DNA of 19,765 nucleotides from Hyphochytrium catenoides (Eukaryota; Sar; Hyphochytriomycetes; Hyphochytriales; Hyphochytriaceae). Within the stretch, counting starts at the first letter, position 1; every line of letters begins with the position of its first letter. This document shows positions 9,491 through 19,440 of the stretch, piece after piece. Under the pieces are notes generated by a model. It ran no database searches. It was given only the letters and a program-made list of their open reading frames with translations, and was not told the DNA's origin. The stretch is from NCBI GenBank assembly GCA_900088475.1, contig FLMG01002846.1:33151-52915 (forward strand). The letters run 5' to 3'. Both the position numbers and the translations under genes were made by a program.

Positions 9491-12400
9491 AAAGAGAAGA
9501 AAGAAAGGATTTCCTAGGCACTAGGTTATCACGGGAAATGGTTCACTTTTTCTCATCTAACTGTGATCTGGACTCTCTCTCGCGATGGCTACTGTTTTCT
9601 CTGTGGGCTTCTGTACCTCTCGCCTTTGAGCATCCCTCTCTCCAATTTTTTCTATCGTGTCTTTTGTCCCAATCCTTCTTTTCTCTCTCTCTTCCCTTCT
9701 CACTTTGGGCTTTCTTTCTCTCTCTCGCTCTCTCATTCAGGTCATTGGAAGCTTTGCAACTGCTGCTATTGCGGGCCTTTTATACCTCAACTTCAAGCTC
9801 TTTGAAGACTATTTCAAGCTCATTCTCTGGGCTTTCCTTCTCTCTCAAGCGCTCAGAGCACCGAGGGATAGCTTGCTCCATACTCTACAATATCTTAGCG
9901 ATGAGGAGAGCGGCGAGGTAAGCGTTGACTGAGACGAGAGAGAAGTCACCCCGACTTGGGGAGAGAAAGAAACAGAGTTAGAGAGAGAGATCGAAGAGAG
10001 AGAGAGTGAAGAGTGGACATTAGCTCTCTCCTCTCACTTTTACTGATATTCTCTCTCTTGTCTCATAGACCCTGCTGGAGGCTCTGCAATGGAAGGGGAA
10101 GGAGAAGGTGGCAGAATTAGGAGAAAGGAACGAACCAGCCCCCAATGTTATTATAGGCCACGGCACTGTCGTCTTCGCTGCTGTGGGCACGTTCTCCGTA
10201 CTCCTTCACCTCTTCACACCAGGTACTCTCTCGGAAACTCCTAAGTTCTCTCCTTACTTCCCGGCATTCTCTCCCCAGATCTATCAACGCTTTTCCTCTT
10301 GCTGGGCATCCTATTTCAAGGATGACGTTCGTCATGGTCCATCCAAAGAGTCTGTGCTAGTGTTAGCTTTCAAATTTTACATCGCGCAAAGCTCGTCCTC
10401 TTCGTCCTGGATGCTCTGTCAAGGCCGCACTGAACTTTGTTGATTTGTCGATTCGCTATATTTGTCACTGACATTCCAATCTTACTCTGATATATCGTGC
10501 CACCGCCCACTCTTTGATCCTTTGACCTCTTCCTTCTCGAGACCTAATTGACCCCTTTTCCTAATTATCCTTCTCTCTCTCCTTCTCTTTGTCTCTCTCT
10601 CCTTTTCTTTGTCTCTCTCTCCCCTCCTCTTGCTTTGCTCTCCCTATCCATAACTCTTCTCTGGTTAGAATCTCTGCTTTTGATGTTTATCATACTCTTT
10701 GGATTCCTCTTCCTGGTTGTCTGGCTGTTGGACCGCCGCATATTCTACTATCGGATCTTCATCTCGGACGAAACCCTCGTCCCGGCTCTGCTGATTATAG
10801 GCATGTTCACCATGGTAAATGCAGTCAAAGATCAGCCCTAGTTGGCCTTAATCTCTGTCTGCCATCAGTCCCTCGCTCCCGCGGGGCTGTTTTCTCCAAT
10901 ACACTTGCTTTGCCTTACCTTAAGGTTAAGGCTTTCTGTTCTGTCTCAAGTTTGGTCTTTCTGTTCCACTCCTTCACCTCTTTCTTCCACTCCTCCCGCT
11001 AATGTTCTGCTCGGTGTATCTCCCATCATGGCACAGCTCACATTCATGCTGCTGTATCTGGCTAACGAAAGCATGAGTGACGGCACCAAAGCGCTCACGA
11101 TGATCACTGATTGGATACAGACCCAGTTCATTGATGACGAGAAGACACAGGTATCTCTTTCTCCCTCCCGCTCGCGGTTTCTCTTCCTCTCCACCGCTTC
11201 CACTCCGAGTTCGTAGCTATTATTCTTTGTCGGTCCTTGTTTCCTTTCCTGACATCGGGGGTCCGTGCGCTCTTTTCGTTCTGGCCTCATTTCCTCGATT
11301 ATACCATCTGTCTCTCTCTTTCCCTGTCCCATTCGTCCTCTCTGTCAACCTCGCTCAAAAGTCCGCCAAAGCTGTCTTGGACTCAAGTACTTCTCATTTT
11401 GCTCCATTGCAGTCTATCCTTACATACCAGATAGAGTATAGCAAGACCGCAATCTCGTCAGCTTTAATGCAGCTAGACGCCCAGTACAACCACACAGTCT
11501 GGTGGCCAACTGTGAAGGAACTTGTCTCGATGTACTCAGAGACTAACAAAGTAAGCAGTGTACATGGGAGACAAGCTTCTTCCTTTGCATCCCGTCTGAT
11601 AGGCTCACTTGACCCTCTTCATTAGGGAGGCTTCCACCGTCAGCCCAGCCCCTTGTCTTCTTTAAGCCGAGATATAGGAAATCTTACGCTAAGCCAGGTG
11701 CCTTTCTCTCTCTGGTTCGCTCCTTACTCTCTCCTTCCTTCTGTCCCTCTCTGTGAGACTCTGTTCATGTCTCTCACTTTTCTCTTTCTCTTCCGTCGTG
11801 CCGTCCTTGCATCCCTTAGATTGTCATTTTACTTTTCAGATGTTGGTTCCATTGTCCTCCCTTGGTTACATCTCTATCTTCGTATGGTGGCCAGCTGCCC
11901 CCTTCCTTCTCCACAGAGACGCATATATGGCTCTGCTTTAGCCCTCTCTCATATTCTGACAATGAGCGGACTGTGATGTATGCGGAGGGACTTTCTCTAT
12001 CTTGAGTCTGCTTGGAGGCATCCTGCTACTTCTGTCCGGCCTAAGCTAAAAATCTCTCACCTCCGCTCTTTGCTCTCTCTCTCTCTCTCTCTGTCGACAT
12101 GTCTTCGTGCGCTACTCTTCCACCTGGCCTTCTTCTCTCCTCTGGGCCATCTCTGCCCGTCCTGTCGCCTTCCAGTCGCTCTCTATGGCCTATCAGAAGT
12201 ACCAAGAGCTCAATTTCTCAACGCATTCACTTCTTCAGTGGACTGCCCAGAGTATAAACATAGGAAGCGTTGCATTTTCTTCTCTCCTAGGGGTCGCGGT
12301 CTACGTCGGGGCGCTTCTCTTCGCCTTTATATCACTTGGGATACACTCTCTCTTCTTCGTATCCCTCCTCTTCTTCTTGCTCAGTGTCGATGCCGACCCA

Positions 12401-15400
12401 CTCGAGAAGGTTAGTCAACTGACCCACTTGAGGAGAAGCCCCCTCGTCTCTCTCTCTCTCTACATCTCTCTCTCTCCTCAAAAAGTCCGAGGGCCTATCA
12501 CTACCCTTCTCATTCTTCTAAGATACTGAAATTCCGATCTGTCCGCCATCATCATATGGCCTTCAACCGCGGGGGAAAGGACATTTTGGTGGCGCTTCTC
12601 TGTTATTTTACACTCTCACCCGTCCTCCCTGATTGCTTTCTATAGGCAATCCATGATCTCTTGCCCGTGCAGACCGAGCTCAAGCCCGTTATTTATAAGA
12701 AGATTCAGGACACGCTGGAGGGTGTCTTCTTCCTTCCCATCAACATCTCATCACTCCATGCTCTCATTACCATGATAACCTTTGACTTTCTGGTAAGACC
12801 GTCAATACTTTCCTGTCTGCTAGAACTATCTTGCCCGTTCCCACCTCTCCCTCTTTCATTGTGGCTCTCTTTTGAGGAAGTCCTTGCTCTTGGACGAGGA
12901 TTTGCCCCTCTCTACCTCTCCTTCCTTTGAGGGTTCAATACTTTAATTAGATACGCGGTGACCGTAGGTACTCGAAATGAGCTTGCACCTCACGTCAACT
13001 CTTTCCTTGCTATCGCGTTGCCCCTGTCATTTTATTCTAGGGCCGATCGTCTTGGTCCCTCTCTCCTTCTTGCTTATCCATGGTTTTGGACTCAGAAGAT
13101 CACCTGTCACTCACACTGTTGTCTCTCTTCCCATATAATATTTCCTTTTTCCCTCACTCTAGGGAGTAGAGTTTCGCTTTTTCGCGACTTTACTCTCCTT
13201 CCTTCTCTCGATCTTCCCTCTTGTCCCCGCCTCCTGCGTCTCACTGCCCTGGGGCCTCCTGCTGTGCTCTCAAGGCAGTATAATGACGGGCTTAGCGTTA
13301 ATTGTCGTCAACTACCTAGCGCTTCAGATCGTGGATGAGATCCTGTATAAGAAGTCCTTAAGCGTGATCAACCCATATATCACAGGCTTGAGCTATGTTT
13401 TTGGTTGGTGGGCCTTTGGGATGGAGGTAAGAGTAGCAAAGAGGCACACTAGCACTTCCAAAGGCTGCTCACTATGTCATTCTTTCGCTGTTTGTCTCGC
13501 TCCATACTACGAATTTACTTCTTTATGCGCTGGAGGTCTATCGTTTGTCCTCCACGGGCTATTCGCGCGTCTTCTCTTGCATGGCTCATCCTCGCTCTTC
13601 CCTAGCTTTGCTTGTCCTCGCCCATCTCTATCAACGACTACTCATCTACGTGCATAGAACGTTAACCTCGGAGTCTGCCTTGTGTCCGTTCTGTCTTCAT
13701 TTCTCTTCAGTCTCCCTTGGTTTGCTAGCTTTGCTTACGCCCACCTCTCTCTTTAAGGGCGTGCTGGTGGGACCTCTGGTGGTCTGTTTGGGTAGTTTGG
13801 CGTACGATCTGTCTGGAGACTCCATTCACTCTGTAGAGAAGTCCAACGACGGAGGAGGAGGAGTTACAAGCCCTAAGATGAACAACAAGAAAGGAGAGAG
13901 AGTGAGTCCATAGCGACAGGTGGAGAGTAGAGACGGGAAAGGGGGAAGAGTAAGAGAGATACAGGAAGCTGATCGGGTCTGAAGGATAGCAAAGAGGGCG
14001 ACACAACGACAAATTGAAGACACATGCAGCAATTATTAGACCATGGCTAGGAACTCCAACAGCTCTTCCAGCCTAACATTTTCTTGCCCGTTCTGCGTAT
14101 AATCCTGTGCTCTCTCTCGGTGCCTCTTTCTCTCTGAAGAGTAAGCCTGAAGGAGAGAAAGCGGGATCAGGAGGAGAGCCTTCTCTTAGCCGGAGCTCAA
14201 GCAAAAAGGACCTGCAAGCGGCGCCTTACAGAAGGTCTCTAACCCAGCAAAGCTGGGGAGAGATCGGAAGGAAAGGGTCCTACCTTCCTTCTTCTCCCAA
14301 TCAAATCTGGCAGAAAGTGGGACATGCGCTAACTGGTTGGCGTAAGTCTTGTCTCTCTGCTCTCTCTACTTTCCCCCCTCAAATCTATTTCGTCTCTCTC
14401 TCCTTCTCCCCTCCATCTTCTGCCTCACTCTCCTTGTCGCTCTCTCTTTCTCTCTCCCCTCTCTTTCTGTCTGTGTGTGTCTCTCTCTGTGTGTCTCTCT
14501 GTCTCTGTCTCTCTCTCCTCCCTCATTCCATCTCCTCTACCTCTTTTTCTCTCTTCTGTCTCTGTCTCTCCTCCCTCATTCCATCTCCTCTACCTCATTT
14601 TCTCTCTTCTGTCTCTGTGTCTCTTTCTCCTCCCTCATCCCATCTCGTCTACCTCTTTTTCTCTTTTCTGTCTCTGTCTCTCTTCTATCTCCAACCCCAA
14701 TTTCTCTCTTTCTCTATCTAACCGTCGGCGAATCTTTCAATTGCCTTTGTCCACTGGCTTCAGATCCCCCTTCCCCAAGGCATGGAAGAATAAACTCTGC
14801 GCCACATTCTGAATGGTCTGCCAAGAACCTCTTCTGGGATCTGTTCTCTTCCACGGGAACCCCAGCAAGGTCAAGACGATTTGGTAAGTGAGGAGTGGAC
14901 TACGAGGGAAGGAAAGAAGAAAGAGTCATGAGAGCTTCTCGCGATTGACCTTGCAAATAGTCCATCTGCGCCCTGTCAAGAGTGGCTGAGACCATAGTTA
15001 GGGGGAGGCTAGGTAGTTGGCCATCCGCGTCCGCTGCCGCTTTGTCCGCTGAACTGGGCCCCTGACGCTTCCTGAACCGTCACTCTCTCTTTTCTCTCTC
15101 TCTGTATCCATCTACCTATCTATCTGTCTCTATCTCTATCTGTCTGTCTGTCCGTCTGTCTCTCTCTCTCTACTCGCTCTCTCATATGCTCTTTCTCTTC
15201 CAACTGTCATCAACACACACTCTCACGCACCTTCGCGTTCTCTTTGATTTGCTCTGTTATCTCCCTCTCTCTCCCCGCATGTCTCTCCCCATCGTTTCTC
15301 CCTCCACATATCTTGGCTCCCTAATTTTAGATGCTGGTCTACCCGTGAGAGATCTCCTGCGTATTCAAGCTGTGCTCTACGACCAGCCGCACATCAAAGT

Positions 15401-16684
15401 CAGAGTGTCAGTAGACCGCGCTCTGGGGTGGGAGGCAGCTGTGGTCCGCCTCAAGACACTTCTCAGAGTGCAAGATATCAAGGGTAGGATGCCACCATTT
15501 CTTCCTTCGAGAGTGTGAGCCTGAGACGGTCCTCTGCGTTCTCACCCCTTTGGTCTACCGTGCTCTCTCCCTCTTGATCGCTTTCTCTCGGACTCTTCAG
15601 CAGTTTTCTCTGTTTGCTATCGCTTTTTCACTCCCTTCTTAACTTGCGAATCTATCTTCCTCCGCAGCCGTAGTGGGAAACGACGGTTCAGAGATCCGCT
15701 CGGTGGAGGACGTGGAGGAAGGAGAGACGGTGATCGTGGTCCCTTTAGGTACGCAGCGAAGCAAGCTGACGTCCAGCTGAACCTATGTATAGCGGGGGTT
15801 CGTATCCCTTTCTCCTTCCCTTCTCCCCCTCGTCATTCATGTCTCTCCTGTCCAACTCTGCCCCCCTCCCTGTGTGCTCTGTCCTCTCTTCTTTCTCCCA
15901 AATCCTCCACCTCCTGTACACCAACCCACCTTCTCCTCCTCTTGCTCTGGCTACGCTTGACTACAGAGGATTCTCGTAGCTTTGACTCACCCGAAGGCTC
16001 CACGAGAAGCTCACGCGTTAGAAGCTCTTTCTCTGTCGATAGGGTAGGACCGATATCTGCTTCCATGTCTGTTTCTCTCTCTCTGGGGGCTCCTCACAAT
16101 GACTATTCTACCATGTCTTTCCTTAGCTTTGTTGCTAATGAAGATGTGGCTTCTTGCTCACTGCTCCAATGTCTCCTACGGCCCCTAACAGACGTATTCA
16201 ATCTCCAGAATGCTAATTTTTCTAGCTAGCTTACACTTACTACCGCTTCTCCTTTGCTTCTCTCATACTTACCTGGGGAGTGTTGACCAATATTATGCAC
16301 TCCTTCTCACTCCCTTTCTCTGCCAGGGACTTTTCCCTTGGAGGCGGAAGTCTATAGAGTTAGGTATCGACGACAGAGAGCCACCTAGAACACATCTAAC
16401 AGAGGTAGAACAAGCTTCGCAGTGCCTCTTATTTAGCATCCCCGTTCTGCGCCTCTCTTCTTCCTTCTCCGCTTGCGCTCTCCAAACCTTGCCCTCTCTC
16501 ATACTCGTCGTCTTGTTGACTCTTTCCAACCTAGCAGGGAGATGGTGAAGCAGTAGGCAAAACGCGGAGAAGGGTGTCCAGTAGGAGACAAGGAGGGGGA
16601 GGAAAAAAGCAGGGGCTTAAGCTGTTCAGAAGAAGGAGAAGCTCTCCTGAACGCTTAGCTGTTCCCTACACTATGGGAAGATAG
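9170..16684 (+). CDS. TMEM245: TMEM245-like AI-2E transporter family membrane protein with a C-terminal extension
   Basis: TMEM245 is the eukaryotic branch of the AI-2E family (PF01594); its substrate is unknown. Exons: 9170-9424, 9741-9917, 10069-10222, 10669-10814, 11037-11150, 11413-11550, 11626-11697, 12176-12409, 12646-12792, 13163-13426, 13758-13901, 14140-14341, 14764-14883, 15331-15483, 15668-15748, 15967-16043, 16327-16404 and 16538-16684. All junctions agree in phase, giving 900 residues (human about 880). Residues 1-75 are acidic and hydrophilic. Membrane segments are visible at about 78-101, 108-122, 175-192, 197-216, 228-256, 391-421 and 465-540. The family signature follows: TLEGVFFLPINISSLHALIT, then PYITGLSYVFGWWAFGMEG, then VLVGPLVV (550-576). 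After 585 the chain is Ser/Lys-rich, then a compact predicted alpha/beta segment (735-800: IKVRVSVDRALGWEAAV, then IRSVEDVEEGETVIVVP) and a basic tail. Two optional 14-codon exons (10279-10320, 11840-11881) would fit in frame. Everything after residue 615 could be a separate gene, but the splice phases argue against that. Confidence 0.75.
9431..9500 (+). repeat. (GA)n tract in intron 1 of the TMEM245-like gene
   Basis: Purine-rich on the sense strand, with a pure GA core at about 9456-9488. It starts a few bases after the donor GTAAGACC. This is the reverse of the polarity seen in nearly all other introns here. Confidence 0.93.
9949..10012 (+). repeat. GA-rich tract in intron 2 of the TMEM245-like gene
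   Basis: Interrupted GA repeats on the sense strand in the short intron 9918-10068, followed by a normal CT-rich stretch before the acceptor. Confidence 0.8.
14515..14690 (+). repeat. Minisatellite of about 53-59 nt units, about three copies
   Basis: Units begin CTCCTCCCTCATTCCATC near 14515, 14568 and 14627 (CATCCCATC in the third), each followed by TCTACCTC, a T run and CTCTTCTGTCTCTG. The spacing is 53 and then 59 nt. It lies in the TMEM245-like intron 14342-14763, preceded by CT/GTGT simple sequence. Confidence 0.85.
15083..15180 (+). repeat. CT/CTAT/CTGT compound microsatellite in an intron
   Basis: CT runs interrupted by ATCTATCTAT and by TCTGTCTGTC units, in the TMEM245-like intron 14884-15330. 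Confidence 0.85.
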
Positions 16685-17025
16685 GATAGCGGCAATGAAA
16701 AGTGGGAATGACGAACCGGAACGATGGAGAGGTAACTATGAGGCAAAGAGCGGGATCAATGCATGCTTTGAATTAATCCGCATCCAGTAAGACAGCGAGG
16801 GAGCGAGACAGACAGACAGAAAGAGAGAAAAGTGTACATTTGGCCAGCGAGACGAAGGATTGAACATCTCCTGTATATAAACAGTATAATAGACCTCTAG
16901 CCTCTTGATTTGACCGTAGTGAGACGGTCAAGGAAGTAGATACAAAGGAGAGAGAACGAAAGCTAAAGACAGTAATTGGTACATCCCACTATAAAGCTCT
17001 TCTTTGATATGTCTCCGCGGGAGCG
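16685..17025. other. Convergent spacer between the TMEM245-like and SGF11-like genes
   Basis: 341 nt between convergent stop codons, containing no gene. It is less repetitive and more AT-rich than its surroundings and should carry both 3' untranslated regions. It holds a perfect 8-bp inverted repeat (16910-16931). TATATAA at 16874 is TATA-like, but a promoter is not expected between convergent ends. Confidence 0.5.
16910..16931. terminator. Perfect inverted repeat between convergent genes
   Basis: TTGACCGT, a 6-nt loop AGTGAG, then ACGGTCAA. It can form an 8-bp stem on either strand. Placement between two convergent 3' ends suggests a 3'-end role, but that is inference; eukaryotic termination does not require hairpins. 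Confidence 0.3.
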
Positions 17026-19219
17026 TCAAAAGAAATCGAAGCCCGAATCTGCAGTGGAGGTTGAAAAGAAGACATACGGAAGAAAGAGAGACAAAGGCCA
17101 TGGTCAGTCACCTCTTTCCCTGCACCTCATTTTTAGAGACAAGGGTAATAGGAAGCATTAACATCTCACCTAAGATGAGCTCCTCGGAGTCCAAGACGTC
17201 CAGAGAGAAGTTGTCCAGCATAGATACAGCGGCATCGGGGAGCACGTCGAACTCTAAGGGAACCGACGGTAAGGAGCAGTATGGCAGGCGAGAAACCGGA
17301 TCAGAGAGTGGGTTCGACAGAAGGGCACCGAAAAAGGAAGAGCTGAATGGATCAAAAGCTATCCAATTACATACAGAACCAAAGAGACCGTTGGAGAGGG
17401 CGGACGACTCTTCCAGGGGGAGAGGGAGAAAGAAAGAGAGAGAGAGAGAGAGAAAGAAAGAGAGGCCACTCATCCTGGTGCACTAGAAAGACAACGCTAT
17501 CATAATAGAGTAAGATGACCGACAGAGTAAGTGACCCTGGGGACCATTGACTACTTTTACTAGAAAGAGAGTAGTGGAGGCTGAATGTAAGGAGCGCTTA
17601 CCGTTGAGAGCCTTTACATCTGGTGGTGGGAGATCACCTATCTTCTCTCCTGCTAGTGGAAGGTCTGGCAAGAGTACCACGTCTGCCCCAGCTCCTGTCC
17701 CCGAATCTGAGGTTTGCCTGCTCCGCTTTTTTGGCTGCACAGCAAGAGAGGCAAAGCATGCATGGCAGCAGAAGGATTAAGAGGATAAGAAAGGAAGCAT
17801 ACAGGGAAAAGGAGAGAGGAAGGAGGCATGTACGCCATGAAAAGGCTCTAACAGAAAATTGTGCGCGTTTTGCCGGACCGCATGGGGAAGCGAGAAGAAG
17901 ATCAAGGAGAAAGTTACGCTAAAAGGCCAAGGAAGGGGCTCAAGGGAAGACACTTGAGAGATAAAGTGGAAAGCGCTTTAGCTAGAACGAAAGAGTATTC
18001 ATTCTTGACCTTTATGGGGCCGTCTGCCGATTCTGTTGGAACCGTTCCATGTGATAGTATACCAGAGAAAGAGACGAACCAAGCATGCATGAAACTCCAT
18101 TAGGGGTTTATCAAGGCAAGAGACAACTTTGTAGAGCGAGAGCAGAAAAGCAAACAAAAATCAAAGAGAGAGAACTACAAACGAGAGAGAGACAAGGAGA
18201 GGCAGTCTATTAACGAAAGAACGAGCACGATGTAAGGAAGTAAAAGAGAAGGAAGACACAAAGACAAATCTGCCAACACAAGCACACACTCTCACCATGC
18301 TTCTTCTTTCTTTTGACCCCTTTAGTTGCCCCTTCTCGGCTTTTTTTCTGAGGAGACACGGAACCTTTCTTCTCACCCTGAAGCTGAGAGGCAGCGAGGG
18401 CCCAAGAGTTGACGGTGCTTTTCTTCCTTCCTCCGGCAGAAGAAGAGAGAGGAGCCCGAGAGGAGGCCCGTCTACCCTTGCCCATACATTTTTCTAAGTG
18501 AGGAGCGTATCGAGTAGGATGAACCTAAAAGAAACCACAGGGATGACTTTAGTTTGCCAGCACACGCAAGAATAGATATCAAAAACTGACGCAGAGGAAG
18601 AAACTGTCTATATATTATGGGCATCTCTTGCAAGTAGGTGGATAAGAGTAGAGAGAGCGCGAGACCGACAGCGTGGCCGGCGAGGGGCACCGAAGAGAGA
18701 AAGAGGAAGAGAGGGAGGAAGCGAGAGAGAAAGAGACATAAGCTGTGTGATACAGGACGGTCATAAAAGGCGGAGGCACATGGGTTGAGAGATTGATGTT
18801 GAGCTGAGGACATTTGACATTTTGCTCCAAAGATGCAGAAGAACGGAGGAGAGAGAGAGAGAGAGAGAATAAAACCAGGAGAAGCTGGGAAAGTTGAGGA
18901 TAAAGAGGGGAACAACTCACACTCCTTCCGCAGTTGGAACAGTTGAAGTTCATGGGTGGCTCCTTGGGCGCCGTCCTACCAAATAACTCTGTGGCACCGA
19001 GGTCGTTGAAATGAGATGAACAGAGATGAAGGATAAAGAGCCGACAGTAGAGAAAAAAGGAAACCCGTGCGGTCCGTGCGATAGACACGAAGAGACAAAA
19101 CGAAGGAGAGCAGGCGCGCGGCACGCCACAGAAACAATACGGAGCCCTTTGATTCATAGGCGAAGAGGCAGAGAGGATTGGACAGAAAGAAGAGAGAGAT
19201 AAGAAGGAGAGAGATAAGA

Positions 19220-19277
<58 letters not shown>

Positions 19278-19440
19278 GAGAAAAAGAGAGAGAGAGAGAG
19301 AGAGAGAGTAATAGCGGATAAAAGAGGTGTGAGAGATAGTGATGACTACCTGTCTCGTAACTCTTTCTCGCATCCCTGACGAGGGGCGAGTCATAAATAT
19401 CCTCCAAGGAAAGAACTCCAGTCTTGACCATCCGGTGCAT
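17026..19440 (-). CDS. SGF11: SGF11/ATXN7L3-like zinc-finger protein of the SAGA deubiquitinase module (5' end probably missing)
   Basis: SGF11/ATXN7L3 activates the SAGA H2B deubiquitinase and contacts the nucleosome through its zinc finger. Exons in transcript order: 19440-19350, 18988-18921, 18524-18296 (or to 18288), 17734-17602, 17253-17170 and 17048-17026 (TGA). About 211-216 residues are visible. Residues 1-53: MHRMVKTGVLSLEDIY, then ELFGRTAPK, resembling the VHRAVK..G and DIFG segments of ATXN7L3. A C2HC finger follows, split by an intron: NCSNCGRS and VHPTRYAPHLEKCMGKGRR, with ligands C47, C50, H62 and C66. Then come a Lys/Arg/Ser-rich region, PKKRSRQ (nuclear-signal-like), and an acidic-hydrophobic end, DNFSLDVLDSEELIL plus DSGFDFF. 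I see no C-terminal SCA7 domain as in ATXN7L3. The N-terminal helix of the family is absent; since CAG directly precedes ATG 19440, this is probably an internal exon and the start lies right of the window. One junction (exon 3 to 4) is unresolved. Confidence 0.75.
17430..17463. repeat. GA/GAAA tract in an intron of the SGF11-like gene
   Basis: Purine repeat on the plus strand (CT on the sense strand) within the intron 17254-17601. Confidence 0.8.
17740..18287 (-). other. Long intron of the SGF11-like gene with microexon candidates
   Basis: Pyrimidine-rich in the sense direction. The strongest donor (CATG|GTGAGA, 18295) leaves phase 1, whereas the next exon (from 17734) is read in phase 0. 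Two candidate microexons would fix this: 18032-18010 (23 nt) and 17847-17834 (14 nt). A weaker donor, AGT|GTGTGC at 18287, removes the conflict without a microexon. Confidence 0.4.
19217..19308. repeat. (GA)n microsatellite in an intron of the SGF11-like gene
   Basis: About 90 nt of GA repeats with AAAG interruptions, one of the longest in the window, in the intron 18989-19349. Immediately before it are direct copies of GAGAGATAAGAAG (19194 and 19209). Confidence 0.93.

Noticed and set aside
9170-13911. Choline transporter-like (SLC44) identity for the membrane protein
   Set aside because: First impression only. The LEGVFFLPINISSLHALIT and PYITGLSYVFGWWAFGMEG segments match the AI-2E/TMEM245 pattern instead.
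17009-17486. A plus-strand two-exon gene starting MSPRERQKKSK, spliced over a GTCAGT..TTTTAG intron
   Set aside because: It is antisense to the last two SGF11-like exons, whose minus-strand frames and splice phases match the upstream gene. The plus-strand version ends in a GA-repeat translation.
17861-18103. A plus-strand ORF of 80 residues with a basic N-terminal half
   Set aside because: It lies inside a minus-strand intron, has no recognisable family, and no flanking plus-strand exons were found.
669-19440. A functional cluster or dedicated system linking the four genes
   Set aside because: MED9 and SGF11 are both coactivator subunits, but the genes have different orientations and unrelated roles, so adjacency looks incidental.
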